DNA from: Ailurus styani
Lineage: Eukaryota; Chordata; Mammalia; Carnivora; Ailuridae
Length of the DNA stretch: 64,000 nt
Assembly (NCBI GenBank): GCA_002007465.1
Contig: LNAC01000003.1
Span: 10,143,515-10,207,514 of the forward strand
Direction: 5' to 3'
Positions 46,883-58,250 of this stretch are shown piece after piece. A program made the translations under genes and the position numbers. The notes under the pieces are model-generated. The model ran no database searches. It saw only the letters and a program-made list of their open reading frames with translations, and had not been told where the DNA came from. Numbering within the stretch: the stretch's first letter is position 1; the number at the start of each line of letters is the position of its first letter.

Positions 46883-47024
46883 NATTGTATCACAGAAATA
46901 AAAATACTTCATCATAAGACCTTTCTTCTCATTCAACAGCAGTTTGTTTATCACCTTGTGAATACCCTTTAGGAATTTGTCATCTAGCAAAGGAAACACT
47001 AACAACAAAACCAACAGTGAAAAT

Positions 47025-47090
47025 TAGAATAGCAGCTAACAATGGCATCGTGCTTATTATATGCCAGCCTGTTCCAAGCAGGGATAGAAT
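47025..47090 (-). repeat. Possible MIR/L2 scrap
   Basis: AATAGCAGCTAACAATGGCA followed by GCTTATTATATGCCAGCCTG resembles the reverse-strand start of MIR/L2. Short. Confidence 0.4.
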
Positions 47091-47352
47091 CACTGGCCTC
47101 GCTATCTTTCTATTCATGGATTCACAATTTCTCTTCTGAGCAAGGGTAGAAAATCATAAAAGTAGAAATAGTGGGAGATTTTCTTTTTCTGTGATGTGTT
47201 TATTTCTTTAAGGAAAAATTTTAATACTCTTTAGGTATTTTGTGAATTTTGGTTTTGGACTTCAATGCCACATTAACCTGATAAATGCTGATTTCATTTT
47301 AGCTCACTAGAAATTTTCTTAATTTATCACACCGTGAAGTTTTTCTTTAGTC

Positions 47353-47537
47353 CAGTGATTCTCAAACTTTAGCAAGAAGCAAAATCCTTCAGGGTTTGTT
47401 GAAACAGATTTTTTAATCCCACTCCAAATTTCTGATTCAATTTGTCTTGGGGGAAGGGAGGCTGAATTTGCATGTTTCCAATGTTCCCAAATGAGAGTGA
47501 TACTGCTCATCCAGGAACCACATTTTGAGAATTATTG
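47353..47537 (+). repeat. MER5A-like hAT MITE
   Basis: Begins CAGTGATTCTCAAACTTTAG and ends CCACATTTTGAGAATTATTG, which are near-perfect terminal inverted repeats. The interior matches MER5A: TTTCTGATTCAATTTGTCTT, GAATTTGCATGTTTCCAATG, GATACTGCTCATCCAGGAAC. A non-autonomous DNA transposon fossil. I see no preserved 8-bp target duplication. Confidence 0.88.
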
Positions 47538-48544
47538 ATTGAATTCATGATTAACTGAGAACCTTCATACCTAACAAAATTTTCCAAAAGGATGTTATTG
47601 TTGCCAAAGGGAGGAAAGACAGCACAGTATATGCCTGATTATAAGTATTCAGTCAGTTTCTACATTTAGAAAAACCACATGATCAGTTTGTTAGTTGTTC
47701 CATGCACATGTGGTTGTTTGTATTTTAGGTCTGTTTGGAAAATTTTTCATTAACTGGGAAAATGTGAATGTGGTCTGTGTGTACATTGTACGTGTGTGTG
47801 TGTGTGTAGCAAAATAATTCTCAACAGCAATCTTAGGCATACATTTGAGGATCTAATAGGGAATTCTTTTTTTGATAAATTATTTGAGTATCTGGAGAAA
47901 ATAAACAGCATAATTATGTTAAGTTGTTCTTACGTTAACAGAAAGAAATGGTTTGCTCGAAACTGTGCAGTTCTCTGAGACTCCCCCTAGTGTCCTTAAC
48001 TGGATATAAAAAGTAATACAGCTATATTTGGATTTGATGCATTAAACAATGAATTGGAGGTATCTCAAAGGGGTTGAAATGTTGCTTGAAGATGTTCCAG
48101 TATAAGTACTTTTTAAAGTGTTCAGGATGATTGCAAAATGAGAGTGGTGCTAAGAATAAAAATAATCATTTAAAGCAGAAGTATGCTGCTTAAGCATCTT
48201 AACTATGTTTATGGCAATAGGTACATTCAGATGGTCATTGAGGAATTTTTGTGCAGATTGTAATTTGTGCATGACATTTTGTGGCCATAATTATACATGT
48301 AATTTGCAATAGTGTCAGTAGAAGAGTCTCAAGTTTTTTCATTTTCAAGTGGTTATAAGCACTATTTCTCATTGAAATTATCTGTCTGGGATTTTTTAGA
48401 TCCATTCATGGCCTAGGTTTTTAGAGATTAGGCTTAGTTCTCAGTCCTTGAGTTCCTTCTCTCTATGTAGTGCTATCCAATAAATTGTAATATGAGACAT
48501 ATGTATGACTTTAAATATAGTCTGTAGCTATATTTTATTTTATT
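47538..48544. other. Unique non-coding DNA
   Basis: No gene. A short GT run lies at 47792-47808. The frame 47796-47978 has no domain. Confidence 0.4.
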
Positions 48545-48763
48545 TTAAAGATTTTATTTATTTATTTGACACAGAGAGAGAGAGAGATTACAAGTAGGCA
48601 GAGAGGCAGGCAGAGAGACAGGGAGAGGAACAGGGAGAGGAGGAANAGGAGAGGAGGAAGCAGGCTCCCCGCTGAGCAGAGAGCGGGCCTCAATCCCAGG
48701 ACGCTGAGATCATGACCTGAGCCTAAAGCAGAGGCTTTACCCCACTGAGCCACCGAGGTGCCC
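48545..48763 (-). mobile_element. Can-SINE, minus strand, with an N
   Basis: Young-type SINEC in minus orientation (GATTACAAGTAGGCAGAGAG...AGCAGGCTCCCCGCTGAGCA...GAGCCACCGAGGTGCCC). It contains an N at 48646 flanked by copies of GGAGAGGAGGAA, and lacks about 10 bp between CAGAGAGC and GGGCCTC. Confidence 0.92.
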
Positions 48764-49091
48764 AAAGACTTCTCTCAGCTTTTACCATTACTGTACTAAT
48801 GGCTCCTGTCTAAAATGGCTTCCTTTGAGCCCTACACCCATTTCCTAGCAGTTAATTATTTTGCAAAACTATATTATTTCTTTTTTTCTTTATTCTTTAT
48901 TTCCATTTCATGTGAGCTTCATACGATTAGAGGATTTCCTTGACTTTCCAATTTACTGCTTAATTCCTAATATATGTCCTGCCTCATTGTAGATGCCCAA
49001 ATGAATAAATGTATTAATTTTTTCTTTAATTTGAATGAGTTCTCTCAATGTCAGAAAATATTTTTCTCGAGGTCATCCCTTTAAAACACAG
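48764..49091. other. Unique non-coding DNA
   Basis: No gene. A faint L2-like 3' tip may lie at 48975-49020. Confidence 0.35.
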
Positions 49092-49546
49092 TATTTATTA
49101 TAGACAGTCTACACATTCCCTTTTTCCATCTTTCTTGCAGTGCATGGTGGACAGCATAGGGCACATGGAGATGGTCGTCCCTTTCCCACTCACTTGCCTT
49201 GGGCAATTCCACCTAATTCCATCTTAGCCAACTTTAATTATGGAGTGGAGAGGATTGACTTTGCTTATTTTATACATTGTTGAAATGTATAACTTACAGC
49301 ATATTATCATTTATAAATNTATTTATTATAGACAGTCTACACATTCCCTTTTTCCATCTTTCTTGCACTGCATGGTGGACAGCATAGGGCACATGGAGAT
49401 GGTCGTCCCTTTCCCACTCACTTGCCTTGGGCAATTCCACCTAATTCCATCTTAGCCAACTTTAATTATGGAGTGGAGAGGATTGACTTTGCTTATTTTA
49501 TACATTGTTGAAATGTATAACTTACAGCATATTATCATTTATAAAT
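49092..49546. repeat. 227-bp direct duplication around an N
   Basis: Positions 49092-49318 and 49320-49546 are the same sequence (one difference seen: TCTTGCAGTGC versus TCTTGCACTGC), separated by a single N at 49319. This is best read as an unmerged contig overlap in the assembly. Confidence 0.9.
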
Positions 49547-49584
49547 TTACAAATGCTCCAAAATACTGAAGTGCATGCATGCAA

Positions 49585-49585
<1 letters not shown>

Positions 49586-49616
<31 letters not shown>
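49586..49616. repeat. (TG)n microsatellite with palindromic flanks
   Basis: TG repeat of about 31 bp bracketed by GTGCATGCATGC on the left and GCATGCATGG on the right. Confidence 0.95.
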
Positions 49617-49618
<2 letters not shown>

Positions 49619-49627
49619 GCATGCATG

Positions 49628-50205
49628 GATATTGGATTGAAAAGACTCTTCTTTCTTTCTTTAATGTTTATCCATCTACAAGGTCAACCTTCTTCACAGA
49701 TGACATTTCCATTTTCAAGAGCTTACATAACTTTCTGTCTGTATAACTCATTTGGAAGCTTAACTGTATGCGAGTTTGCAATAGCATATGACTTTGTCGT
49801 GTTATAGATATAATTGACATCCAAAATGAGCATAATTAAGGGCAATGACTAAGGAAAGAATCTAATAAATTCCCATTTAATGGATTTGTTTCTGTATTTC
49901 AAATAGCTCTCTAACTTGTTCATTGTAATTTAAAATTTCAATGTTCTCATCATTATACTTATTTAAAGTCTTGTAGAGAACCTATTAGGCAATAATAGTT
50001 TTCATAGCTGATCTTACAACTTTTAGTTTTAAATTTAAAATATGTATACAACTTCTTTGCTGAGAAGCTTGGTAAAAAGAATATAAAAAATTAATATTTA
50101 ACAAGAAAATTTTAATTTGATTTGATTTTCTAATTTAAAAAAATATTTTAGAAAATGTTACAGATTGTATGATGTAAGATCAAGGTATCTTCCACACAGA
50201 CATTT
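49628..50205. other. Unique non-coding DNA
   Basis: No gene. The frame 49625-49807 has no recognisable domain. Confidence 0.4.
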
Positions 50206-50256
50206 TGTCTGTGTGTGTGTGTGTGTGTGTCTGTNGTCTGTGTGTGTGTGTGCGTA
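50206..50256. repeat. (TG)n/TCTG repeat containing an N
   Basis: TGTC(TG)n CTGT, N at 50235, then GTC(TG)n. The sequence restarts after the N, so repeat length here is unreliable. Confidence 0.85.
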
Positions 50257-50637
50257 TAGCTTTGAGTTGACGATATACTTGGCATTCTATAAATATCAAT
50301 TAAATGGGTTAAAATTACTAAAAACTTATTTATACTAAATCACCTAATGTGAAAGTGAATTTTATTTTGCCCAAGTGAATTTTTATCCTACATAAATAGA
50401 GCTAAACTGCAATACTATCTAAACTCCTTGAGCCATTTTTCCTCAACTATTTACTTGCAAAAATTCTGCAATAAATCTTTAAGAATTTTCTACTGATATG
50501 GTAGTTCTTTGGTATTAAATCCAAGTCAATTAAATCCAAAAGCCAACCAACACAGCCTGTCTATACAGGAATGTAGTCCAAAAACTGAAACATAATTCAC
50601 TGCTAATCCAGTAATATCCCACATCTAGAAGTTTTTC

Positions 50638-50925
50638 TTCTTTTAAGATTTTATTTATTTATTTATTTATTTGAGAGAGAGAGTGAGAGAGAGCATGAGA
50701 GGGGAGAAGGTCAGATGGAGAAGCAGACTTCCCATCGAGATGGGAGCCTGATGTGGGACTCGATTCCAGAACTCCAGGATCATGACTCGAGCCAAAGGCA
50801 GTCGCTTAACAAACTGAGCGACCCAGGNCGAGATGGGAGCCTGATGTGGGACTCGATCCCAGAACTCCAGGATCATGACTCGAGCCAAAGGCAGTCGCTT
50901 AACAAACTGAGCGACCCAGGCGCCC
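50638..50925 (-). mobile_element. Can-SINE, minus strand, artificially lengthened
   Basis: SINEC on the minus strand from AAGATTTTATTTATTTATTT to GCGACCCAGGCGCC. A 92-bp block is present twice, 50736-50827 and 50829-50920, on either side of an N at 50828, so the true element is about 195 bp. CTAGAAGTTTTT occurs at 50625-50636 and again from 50925, a target-site duplication. Confidence 0.92.
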
Positions 50926-50937
50926 TAGAAGTTTTTT

Positions 50938-51774
50938 TGTTTTTTTGTTTAATATAGTTGTGATATATTTGAAAAAAACCAGAATCAATCTGCCTAAAGA
51001 ATTCTTTATCCTTCACCTTTAGGTAGACAATAGGCTCTCAGGAGACTAACAATAAAGAGTATATTCTGGATAATGGAAAATCATGTAGATTTACAATATA
51101 CAAACACGTACAGTAAAATATTGATAATTATCAAAAAGAACTATAGAAAACTGTAAGTAGTAAGAAACCATGTATTATAAATTGCTAATTTTTAACTTTT
51201 ATGTGCCATTAAGCTTAGTAAAAATAACTCAAATTTTAAAGATTTTATATTCTTACTCAAACTTCAGATAAAAGTCAAAAACAAAAGTTGTCAGACAAAT
51301 TTATGCTAATGTTATTCTAATAAGTAATTGATCTCGAAATCAGTCTCACAGCTATATTGATGCAAAATCCTGAATTCTTAACACCCTTTGTTGATATTAA
51401 ATGCTGACATTTAGTATAGGTACAGATTTTGACAAGACTAATAATACTATTTATACGTGTAATTATTTAAATTACCCATACTGCCTCAGTTTAATTGTGT
51501 TCACTAAATTGGCATGCATAATTTATAACCTAAATGCTGTCAGCCATCAATCCACATTTCAGACAGCAACACATCAACTCAATGACAAGGTAAAATGTTT
51601 GAGTTGATTCCAGAAAGATCTTCAACTTTTGAGAATGAAACTTTATATCATATTTATGTATCAAAGGAAAAACACTTTTGGTGATTTTTATAGAAATCTC
51701 TTCAGGACTTCTTCAAAGTTATAATAATTATGGTAATCCAAGGTGTAAAGGAATAAGTTGCTTTGCTTTTTCCA
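50938..51774. other. Unique non-coding DNA
   Basis: No gene or recognised repeat. Confidence 0.4.
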
Positions 51775-52740
51775 TTTTCTTAAATTAAGATATACTGTAC
51801 ATATAACATTATTTTAGTTTTAGGTGTACAGTATAATGATTTGGAAGTTTTGTATATTCCAAAATGATCACCACAATAAATCTAGTTATCATTGATCACC
51901 ACACATAAATATACTGTTTTTCTTATGATGGAAACTTTTAAGATCTAATCTCTTAGTCACTTTCAAATATAAAATAGGTTTTTAACTATAGTCATGATGC
52001 CATGCATTACATTCCTAGACTTATTTATTTTATAACTGGAAGTTTATACCTTGAGACCACCTTTTTTTCCATTTTTTCCACCTCCCATCCCCTGCCTTTG
52101 GCAGCTACTAGACTGTTGTTTCTGAGTTTGGGTTTTGTTTTTGTTGTTGTTGTTGTTGTTGTTTTGCATTTTGTTTTGTTTTTGTTTTTTAGATTCCATG
52201 TACAAATGAGATCATATCATATTTGTCTTTATTTTTTTTTAAGATTTTATTTATTTATTTGACAGAGAGAGATCACAAGTAGGCAGAGAGGCAGGCAGAG
52301 AGAGAGGGAGAAGCAGGCTCCCCGCCGAGCAGAGAGCCTGATGCGGGCCTCGATCCCAGGACCCTGAGACCATGACCTGAGCTGAAGGCAGAGGCATAAC
52401 CCACTGAGCCACCCAGGCGCTCCATATTTGTCTTTCTATCTGACTTATTTTACTTAGTGTAATGCCATTAAGGTTCACCTATGTTGTCTGTCACAAATGA
52501 CAAGAATTCCCTTTTTTTATGGCTAAATAATATTTCTTTGTGTGGTGCGTGTGTGTGTGCACATGTGCATTCATGCATGCTTCTACCACATTTTCTTCAT
52601 CTAGTCATCTGTCAGTGGCTACTTAAGTTGCTTCCATGTCTTGGCTATTGTGAGTAATGGTACAGTGAACATGGAGGTACATAGACCTCTTTCAGTTAGT
52701 GTTTTTGGTTCCTTTGGATAAATACCCAAGGAGTATCAAC
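51775..52740 (-). mobile_element. LINE-1 3' end, minus strand, split by a SINE
   Basis: Reverse complement of an L1 3'UTR and the end of ORF2: TTTAGGTGTACAGTATAATG, CAAAATGATCACCACAATAA, TACAAATGAGATCATATC, TATCTGACTTATTTTACTTA, TTTTTATGGCTAAATAATAT, GTCTTGGCTATTGTGAGTAA and AAATACCCAAGGAGTA. A (GTT)n run at 52141-52160 lies inside. The SINEC at 52231-52422 interrupts it. Confidence 0.85.
52231..52422 (-). mobile_element. Young Can-SINE nested in L1, minus strand
   Basis: Low-divergence SINEC, minus orientation (AAGATTTTATTTATTTATTT...GATCACAAGTAGGCAGAGAG...GATGCGGGCCTCGATCCCAG...GAGCCACCCAGGCGCTC). Perfect 13-bp target-site duplication CATATTTGTCTTT at 52218-52230 and 52423-52435. Confidence 0.97.
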
Positions 52741-53223
52741 CTTTATTTGCATGGGCCTCAATCACTTTGGAAGCTCTGTAGAGATTATACACACTTTCTC
52801 AAAATAATGTCTTAAAATATGCATAATAAAATACTTTCAGGCACAAATTGAAATAGAGTTATCAAATTATTCTGTGATTAATATGTAGTATCTTGGGCAT
52901 GGAACTCATTATTGATGCATTAAATTCCAAGATCTAGAAGCAGGTTTAATAATTAACAAAATTTCAAAATACTGATGACCGTAAAGGATATGTTGAAGTA
53001 TCAGCAACAATTGCACTATAATAGGAAAATACTGCAGTGTCTAAAGCATAGATATTCTAATAGTGCTGGAGCTTGTTGACCACTGTTATAAAAGTCACTG
53101 AAAACAAAGGCCCATGGACCCAGGGTCAACAACTCCTGTCGTAAAGTAAACTTTGTATTTCAGTCAATCTACTTTGTCTCTATTTTTCTTGAGAGTCAAG
53201 CTATCTATTTATTTCAGAAATAC
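52741..53223. other. Unique non-coding DNA
   Basis: No supported feature. Confidence 0.4.
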
Positions 53224-53237
53224 GCAGTGTGAATTTT

Positions 53238-53381
53238 CTTTTAAGAATTATTTGAGAGAGAGACAGAGTGAGATAGAGAGAGCGAGCAGGGAGCCCGATG
53301 CAGGGCCCGATCCTAGCACCCTGGGATCATGACCCGAGCTGAAGGCAGATGCCCAGCCAACTGAGCCACCCACGCGCCCCT
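53238..53381 (-). mobile_element. Can-SINE, minus strand, internally deleted
   Basis: SINEC of only 144 bp. The segment between the GA-rich domain and GCAGGGAGCCCGATG is missing about 40 bp. Flanked by GCAGTGTGAATTTT at 53224-53237 and 53382-53395. Confidence 0.93.
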
Positions 53382-53395
53382 GCAGTGTGAATTTT

Positions 53396-53581
53396 TAAAA
53401 AGATTTCATTTATTTATTTGAAAGAGAGAGAGTGAGAGAGCAGGCAGGGGGAGTGAAAGAGGGAGAGGGAGAAGCAGATTCCCTACTGGGCAGGAAGCAT
53501 AAGGTAGGACTCAATCCCAGAACCTTGGAATCATGACCTGAGCAAAGGCAGACACTTAACTGACAGCCACCCAGGAACCCC
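53396..53581 (-). mobile_element. Can-SINE, minus strand, sharing its target site with the previous copy
   Basis: SINEC in minus orientation (AAGATTTCATTTATTTATTT...AACTGACAGCCACCCAGGAA). Its left flank is the right-hand target repeat of the SINE at 53238, and its right flank CACTGTGAATTT (53582-53593) is a third copy of that target word. Confidence 0.93.
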
Positions 53582-53595
53582 CACTGTGAATTTAT

Positions 53596-54399
53596 TGAGC
53601 ATATATCAGACAAAATAGTTAGAAATAATTTCCCTAACCAGATAATATAGAAAAATGTTTAAGAACTATATTTTAGTATAATTTTCCTTTATTTTATTTT
53701 TATAATTTTTGTGATGTATGTGTGATTCTGTGCAAAAATGTGTTCTGGAAATTGAAAGTGCACTGGAATTCATGGTATTAATCAAAATGCCAAGCCATAT
53801 AATATAAGGCTTTAGCAATTCAAATTATATTACACAGAGCTAGATACTCTGTGATATTAGTGTTAGATTTTCATGTAGACAAGGAGAATGCAGTAAACAA
53901 TTAATAGCTTAGGACATACTATAAATATTTTCCACAGGAAGATGTCACATTTTTAAGGAATAGATTAAAAGAAAATGAGAATATTTCTTAAAAAAAAACT
54001 CAGGAGAAAAAGTACTGGTATACTTTAAATAGTTCTTCTTCCTCTATTTCTCTTAGATTAAATTAAAACTTGCTTTGCAAGATAGAATAGCAAATGTGTC
54101 CTTCAAGTGTTGAATAAGATGTCAGGACACACCAGTTTAGGGCTGTTTTTCCAGTACAGCTGATTTGCACTTTTTAGCCAGTTTCCCATGAAACTCAAGA
54201 CTACATTTCTTAAAAGAGTAACAAAAAAGATTTATTCATATATATTAGTTATCCTGTTCATATTGAAGATTTATTAAAGGTAATCTTAACATGATTTTAG
54301 AAATCAATTCTCAGATAATTGCTTTGAGATATGAAGATCAACATTTTATCAAAAATTGTATCAAAATATTAAAACATAATCTTCCAGCCATTTAAATCT
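53596..54399. other. Unique non-coding DNA
   Basis: No supported feature. Confidence 0.4.
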
Positions 54400-54720
54400 T
54401 CCATATTGGTTCCTAACACTGAGTAACAAATTACCACAAAATTATGGGCTTAAAAGAACACCTCATAGTTCTGTAGGTCAGAAGTCCAAGAACAGGTTTA
54501 CAGAATTTTCTACTCAAGCTTTCACACTCAAATGTTTGCCAGCAGAGATCTATTCTGGACATCCTGGGAGATTCTCCACTTCCAAAGTCATTCAGCTAGT
54601 TACCAGAATTCAGTTCCTTATGGTTATAATGTTGAGATCTGCATTTTCTTCATGGCTCTCAGCCAAGAGGGAAGAAAAGATGTTGAAACTATCTTACATA
54701 TACTCACTAATTCCATCAAC
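54400..54720 (+). repeat. Probable MLT-type LTR fragment, plus strand
   Basis: GAGTAACAAATTACCACAAA, ATGGGCTTAAAAGAACA and AGTTCTGTAGGTCAGAAGTC follow the opening of several MLT-type LTRs in order. The remainder is too diverged to align by eye. Confidence 0.45.
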
Positions 54721-54884
54721 AAAAGTTTCTTGAATAATGCCTTATGCCATCCATTATTTCTGACATTGTAAATGCACTAACAAATACACAATCACTGCTT
54801 TGAAAGAGTCTAGTTTACAAATATACCCCAATCACAAATAATTATAAGTAATACACTCAACTAGTAAAGCAGCTGACCATATTA

Positions 54885-54975
54885 CAACACCCATTTATTA
54901 TGAAACCACCATGTGCCATTTACTGTGCTAGATGCTGAAAACACACATGAATAATACAGTTCCTAACCTTTTATA
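54885..54975 (-). repeat. L2 3'-end scrap, minus strand
   Basis: CATTTATTATGAAACCACCA, TGTGCCATTTACTGTGCTAG, ATGCTGAAAACACACATGAA and CAGTTCCTAACC read as the reverse strand of the L2 3' end. Confidence 0.55.
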
Positions 54976-55751
54976 AAATAGAATTGCACTATTTTACAGG
55001 AGCTCATCATCAAACTGAACATAGTATTTTATTTTTGTGTGTGTGACGATAAGAATGTTCTTAATCCCAGCTTTCTTTTCAAAGCTGGTCGCTTCCATCA
55101 TTGATAGAATGAGATTGACTAATGACCTGGAATTGAGAATATTCCAAGCATGCCTAAAAAATGAAACCATCAGTTCAGATCCAAGGGCAACTCTGAAATA
55201 GCTGCACTTAAGGTGCCAGGATCTTGATGGCATCTCCGGGAAATTGGAAGAAGATGATTTTTCCATACTAAATAGTCCGATCAGATAACTGAATGTACTG
55301 TTAATCACCTTGAAATGGATGAGCCTAATATGCAAATTATATATGACAAGAGCTAATGATCAGCATGTTAGCTTACTAATGGTTTTCAGAAATTAAGTGG
55401 TTTCATCAAGATTTTTCAGAATTAGAACAATTATTTGGATATTATGAATTAATGTACTTAAATGGTATGCTTTCAGAAACAATATAAAAATGAAGTATGT
55501 TTTTAAGAAGTAAACAGGAATTAGAGAAATGAAAAGTATAGTTGAGTCATCTATCTTAACTATTCTTGCATGTATGGTGGCTTAATGTTGGCTTTTTTAT
55601 ATTTTCTGAAGATATTTTACCAGATATTTCAAATTATTTTGAAAAGCAAGCAGTTGGTGGCAACTATTGTAATTTTTAATGTACAAAAATAAGAGGAATA
55701 GAGTTTAGAGATTAAGCCTCATTTTTCATAAAGATAAATTTTTTTTTTTTT
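54976..55751. other. Unique non-coding DNA
   Basis: No gene. The 113-codon minus frame 54994-55335 has no identifiable domain or exon structure. Confidence 0.4.
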
Positions 55752-55766
55752 AAAGAAAAGAATAGG

Positions 55767-55963
55767 GGGCCCCTGGTGGCTCAGTGGTTCAAGCCTCTGC
55801 CTTCAGCTCAGGTCGCGATCTCAGGGTCCTGGGATCGAGTCCTGCATCGGGCTCCCTGCTCAGCAGGGAGCCTGCTTCCTCCTCTCCCTCTGCCTGCCTC
55901 TCTGCCTACTTGTGATCTCTCTCTCTCTCTGCCAAATCAATAAATAAATAATCTTAAAAAAAT
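55767..55963 (+). mobile_element. Young Can-SINE, plus strand
   Basis: SINEC with CCTGGTGGCTCAGTGGTTCA, GCCTCTGCCTTCAGCTCAGG and CTCTGCCTACTTGTGATCTC. Target-site duplication AAAGAAAAGAATAGG (55752-55766) and AAAGAAAAGGATAGG (55964-55978), 14 of 15 identical. Confidence 0.95.
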
Positions 55964-55978
55964 AAAGAAAAGGATAGG

Positions 55979-56599
55979 AAGAGAAGGCATAATATAAGTA
56001 TTAAGAAACTAGCATATTTTCCTAGAATAAAGTGTATTTCAACATTTTATCAGAAGTCTTATACTTAAGCTGTGGAATGTTTTAATCCTACTGAATCATT
56101 TAAGGTTAGAGGAGAGAGACTAAAGAATACCCAGTGCAAGAATACTTAGGAACCTCTAGCTCTCCTCTCTCAGAAGAATAAGCCAAGGTATTAAGAGACT
56201 CTCTTTTCAGGTTGCAGATCTAGTTGAAAGCAGGATCAGATCAAAATCGGGTTTCTCTCTATTCAATGTTTTTTTTTTTTTCTCATTCTCAGAAAGTAAG
56301 AATTTGAACCAAATCACAGGAGACAGTTAAGGACTGATAGTGAAATTAGAAATCTTCCTTTGGATTTAAACTCTCATCATCATTCTGGGTTATCCGGAAG
56401 GAAAGAGAAAGAGCAAAGGAATATGAAAAGAAATTAATTCCATTGGAGTGAGAAATATATACTTGGCCTTGTTAAGTCATTCTATTCCATATTTAATATA
56501 ATTTCTGAAGGGAGCTATTTAAAATGTTACCAATGATAATCCCCAAGGTCACTTTCTACCCCCTTATTTTACTTTATTTTTATTAGTAGTAATTAACTG
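55979..56599. other. Unique non-coding DNA
   Basis: No supported feature beyond a T run at 56270-56281. Confidence 0.4.
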
Positions 56600-56700
56600 T
56601 AACCTCCTCTACCTCCATTAGAATGTAAACTCCATGAGAGCAGAACAGTGCTTAGTACACAGTCAGAGCTCAATGAATAAATAATGAATTTATAAATGAA
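56600..56700 (+). repeat. L2 3' end, plus strand
   Basis: CATTAGAATGTAAACTCCAT, GAGAGCAGAACAGTGCTTAG, TACACAGTCAGAGCTCAATG and AATAAATAATGAAT match the L2 terminal region. Confidence 0.6.
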
Positions 56701-58139
56701 TTTTGGTTACATGCTGATGAATAAATGATATTCCCAATTCTGCTTTGAGGTAGACATTAGTCACTGACTTTTACAAATCAAAAACCCAGAGAGCCTGGGT
56801 TACTTGTGTGGCATCACAGCTAAAAAAGTAACAAAGGTGGTCTTCAGTGGGAGAAAAATAGTCACAAAATAATAATTATATTAGACCCCTTACGTGTGGG
56901 AAGTCCATAATTACATTTCCATGTCAAGATAAAAAAAATATGGAGGAATATGTACAAACTGAGAAAGTATTTAAAACTCAATGTATGCATATAAAATAGG
57001 AATTGTATAGCATGTTTTTATTATATTATTACACTTTTGTGCAAGTATAAAGTTTTCACAAAAAGTTTACTTGAGCCTTGTAATTTATAGAACGATAGTA
57101 TCCATTGCAAAATTTATATTCATACCTATATAATTCCAACCTCTGTACTTTCTAGTAGTGTGAGAGCTAAGGACAGTAAAGGGCAGAGTATTCAATGACA
57201 ACATGTAATGAAAGTATAAAATTACGTTTCTGTTACTAAAAGTTTCAAAAAAAGGAATAATTTAAACTTGGATGACATCTACAGATTATACATGGAATGG
57301 TAAGCATGCTAAGTTAAATGAAATTCATGCATCATACATAAAGGCCAAGATCATTGATACAGGATTCCTTGTAAAATTATTTGTGCCTTCTCATGAATGC
57401 AAGAATTCCAAATGTGAGTCAAAATGGAATAATTTTGCAGGTGTGGGACATTATTAGCATGAGGATATCCAAAGAAACACATTATAGGCATCTTGGCAAG
57501 CTATATCCTCCATGTTTGGACAATCCATTTGAAATTCAGCATTTCAGTACCAACCCTTTCTCTGTATTTCTCTGAGCCACATATTACATTCATCTCTGAA
57601 TGTTTAATACCTAAAACCACAAAGATGTTAGCTGTGTTCTGTAATTATGAGGAGGCAACTCAGGTGGGTAATCAGCATTAACATGCTGGCTGCTGTAATA
57701 TACACAAAGCCTGCCTTCAGAGCGAAAGCATAGGCTCTGGTGGAAAAGGTCTATTTCTTGAAAGTGTGTTAGGAACGAAAAATGCATCATTTCAAGATTA
57801 AAAGGAGAGAACAATAAGGCCCTATTTTAGTGGATGTTTGTACAAAGAAGGCAACTATAAACCTGAGAATAAGTACAAACACTTGCATTTATTTTTAGTT
57901 GTTTGCTTTTAGAATGGTAGAGTTTGCATATCCTTATAGGGTGTTCCATTGTCAATAATCCTAGGGGAAAATAAATTAAAATGGGACAATGCGTAGAGTA
58001 TCCCCATAAGTAATAGAAAATGTGTTAATGAATTATATTTATACTAATGACAAATAACTGCACTTCTAGGAATTAGGAAAGACATACAAGAATCCAATGA
58101 GAGGCATTTTGAGCCATGAAAAGACTGGAATAATTTGGC
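56701..58139. other. Unique non-coding DNA
   Basis: No gene. Overlapping frames at 57272-57814 on both strands show no domain. Confidence 0.4.
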
Positions 58140-58250
58140 ATCAGGTAGAACTGACTCTGACATTTACTAATTGGACAAGTGTGGACTGAATCAAGTCTCT
58201 GAGCCTTGGCATCATCATTTGTAAAATGCAGGTAAAGATCACAAGCTGAG
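58140..58250 (+). repeat. MIR core fragment, plus strand
   Basis: TGACTCTGACATTTACTAAT, CAAGTCTCTGAGCCTTGGCA, TCATCATTTGTAAAATGCAG in MIR order. Confidence 0.7.

Noticed and set aside
49092..49546. Genuine recent tandem duplication
   Set aside because: The copies meet at a single N and four neighbouring Ns show the same signature, so an assembly join is more likely.
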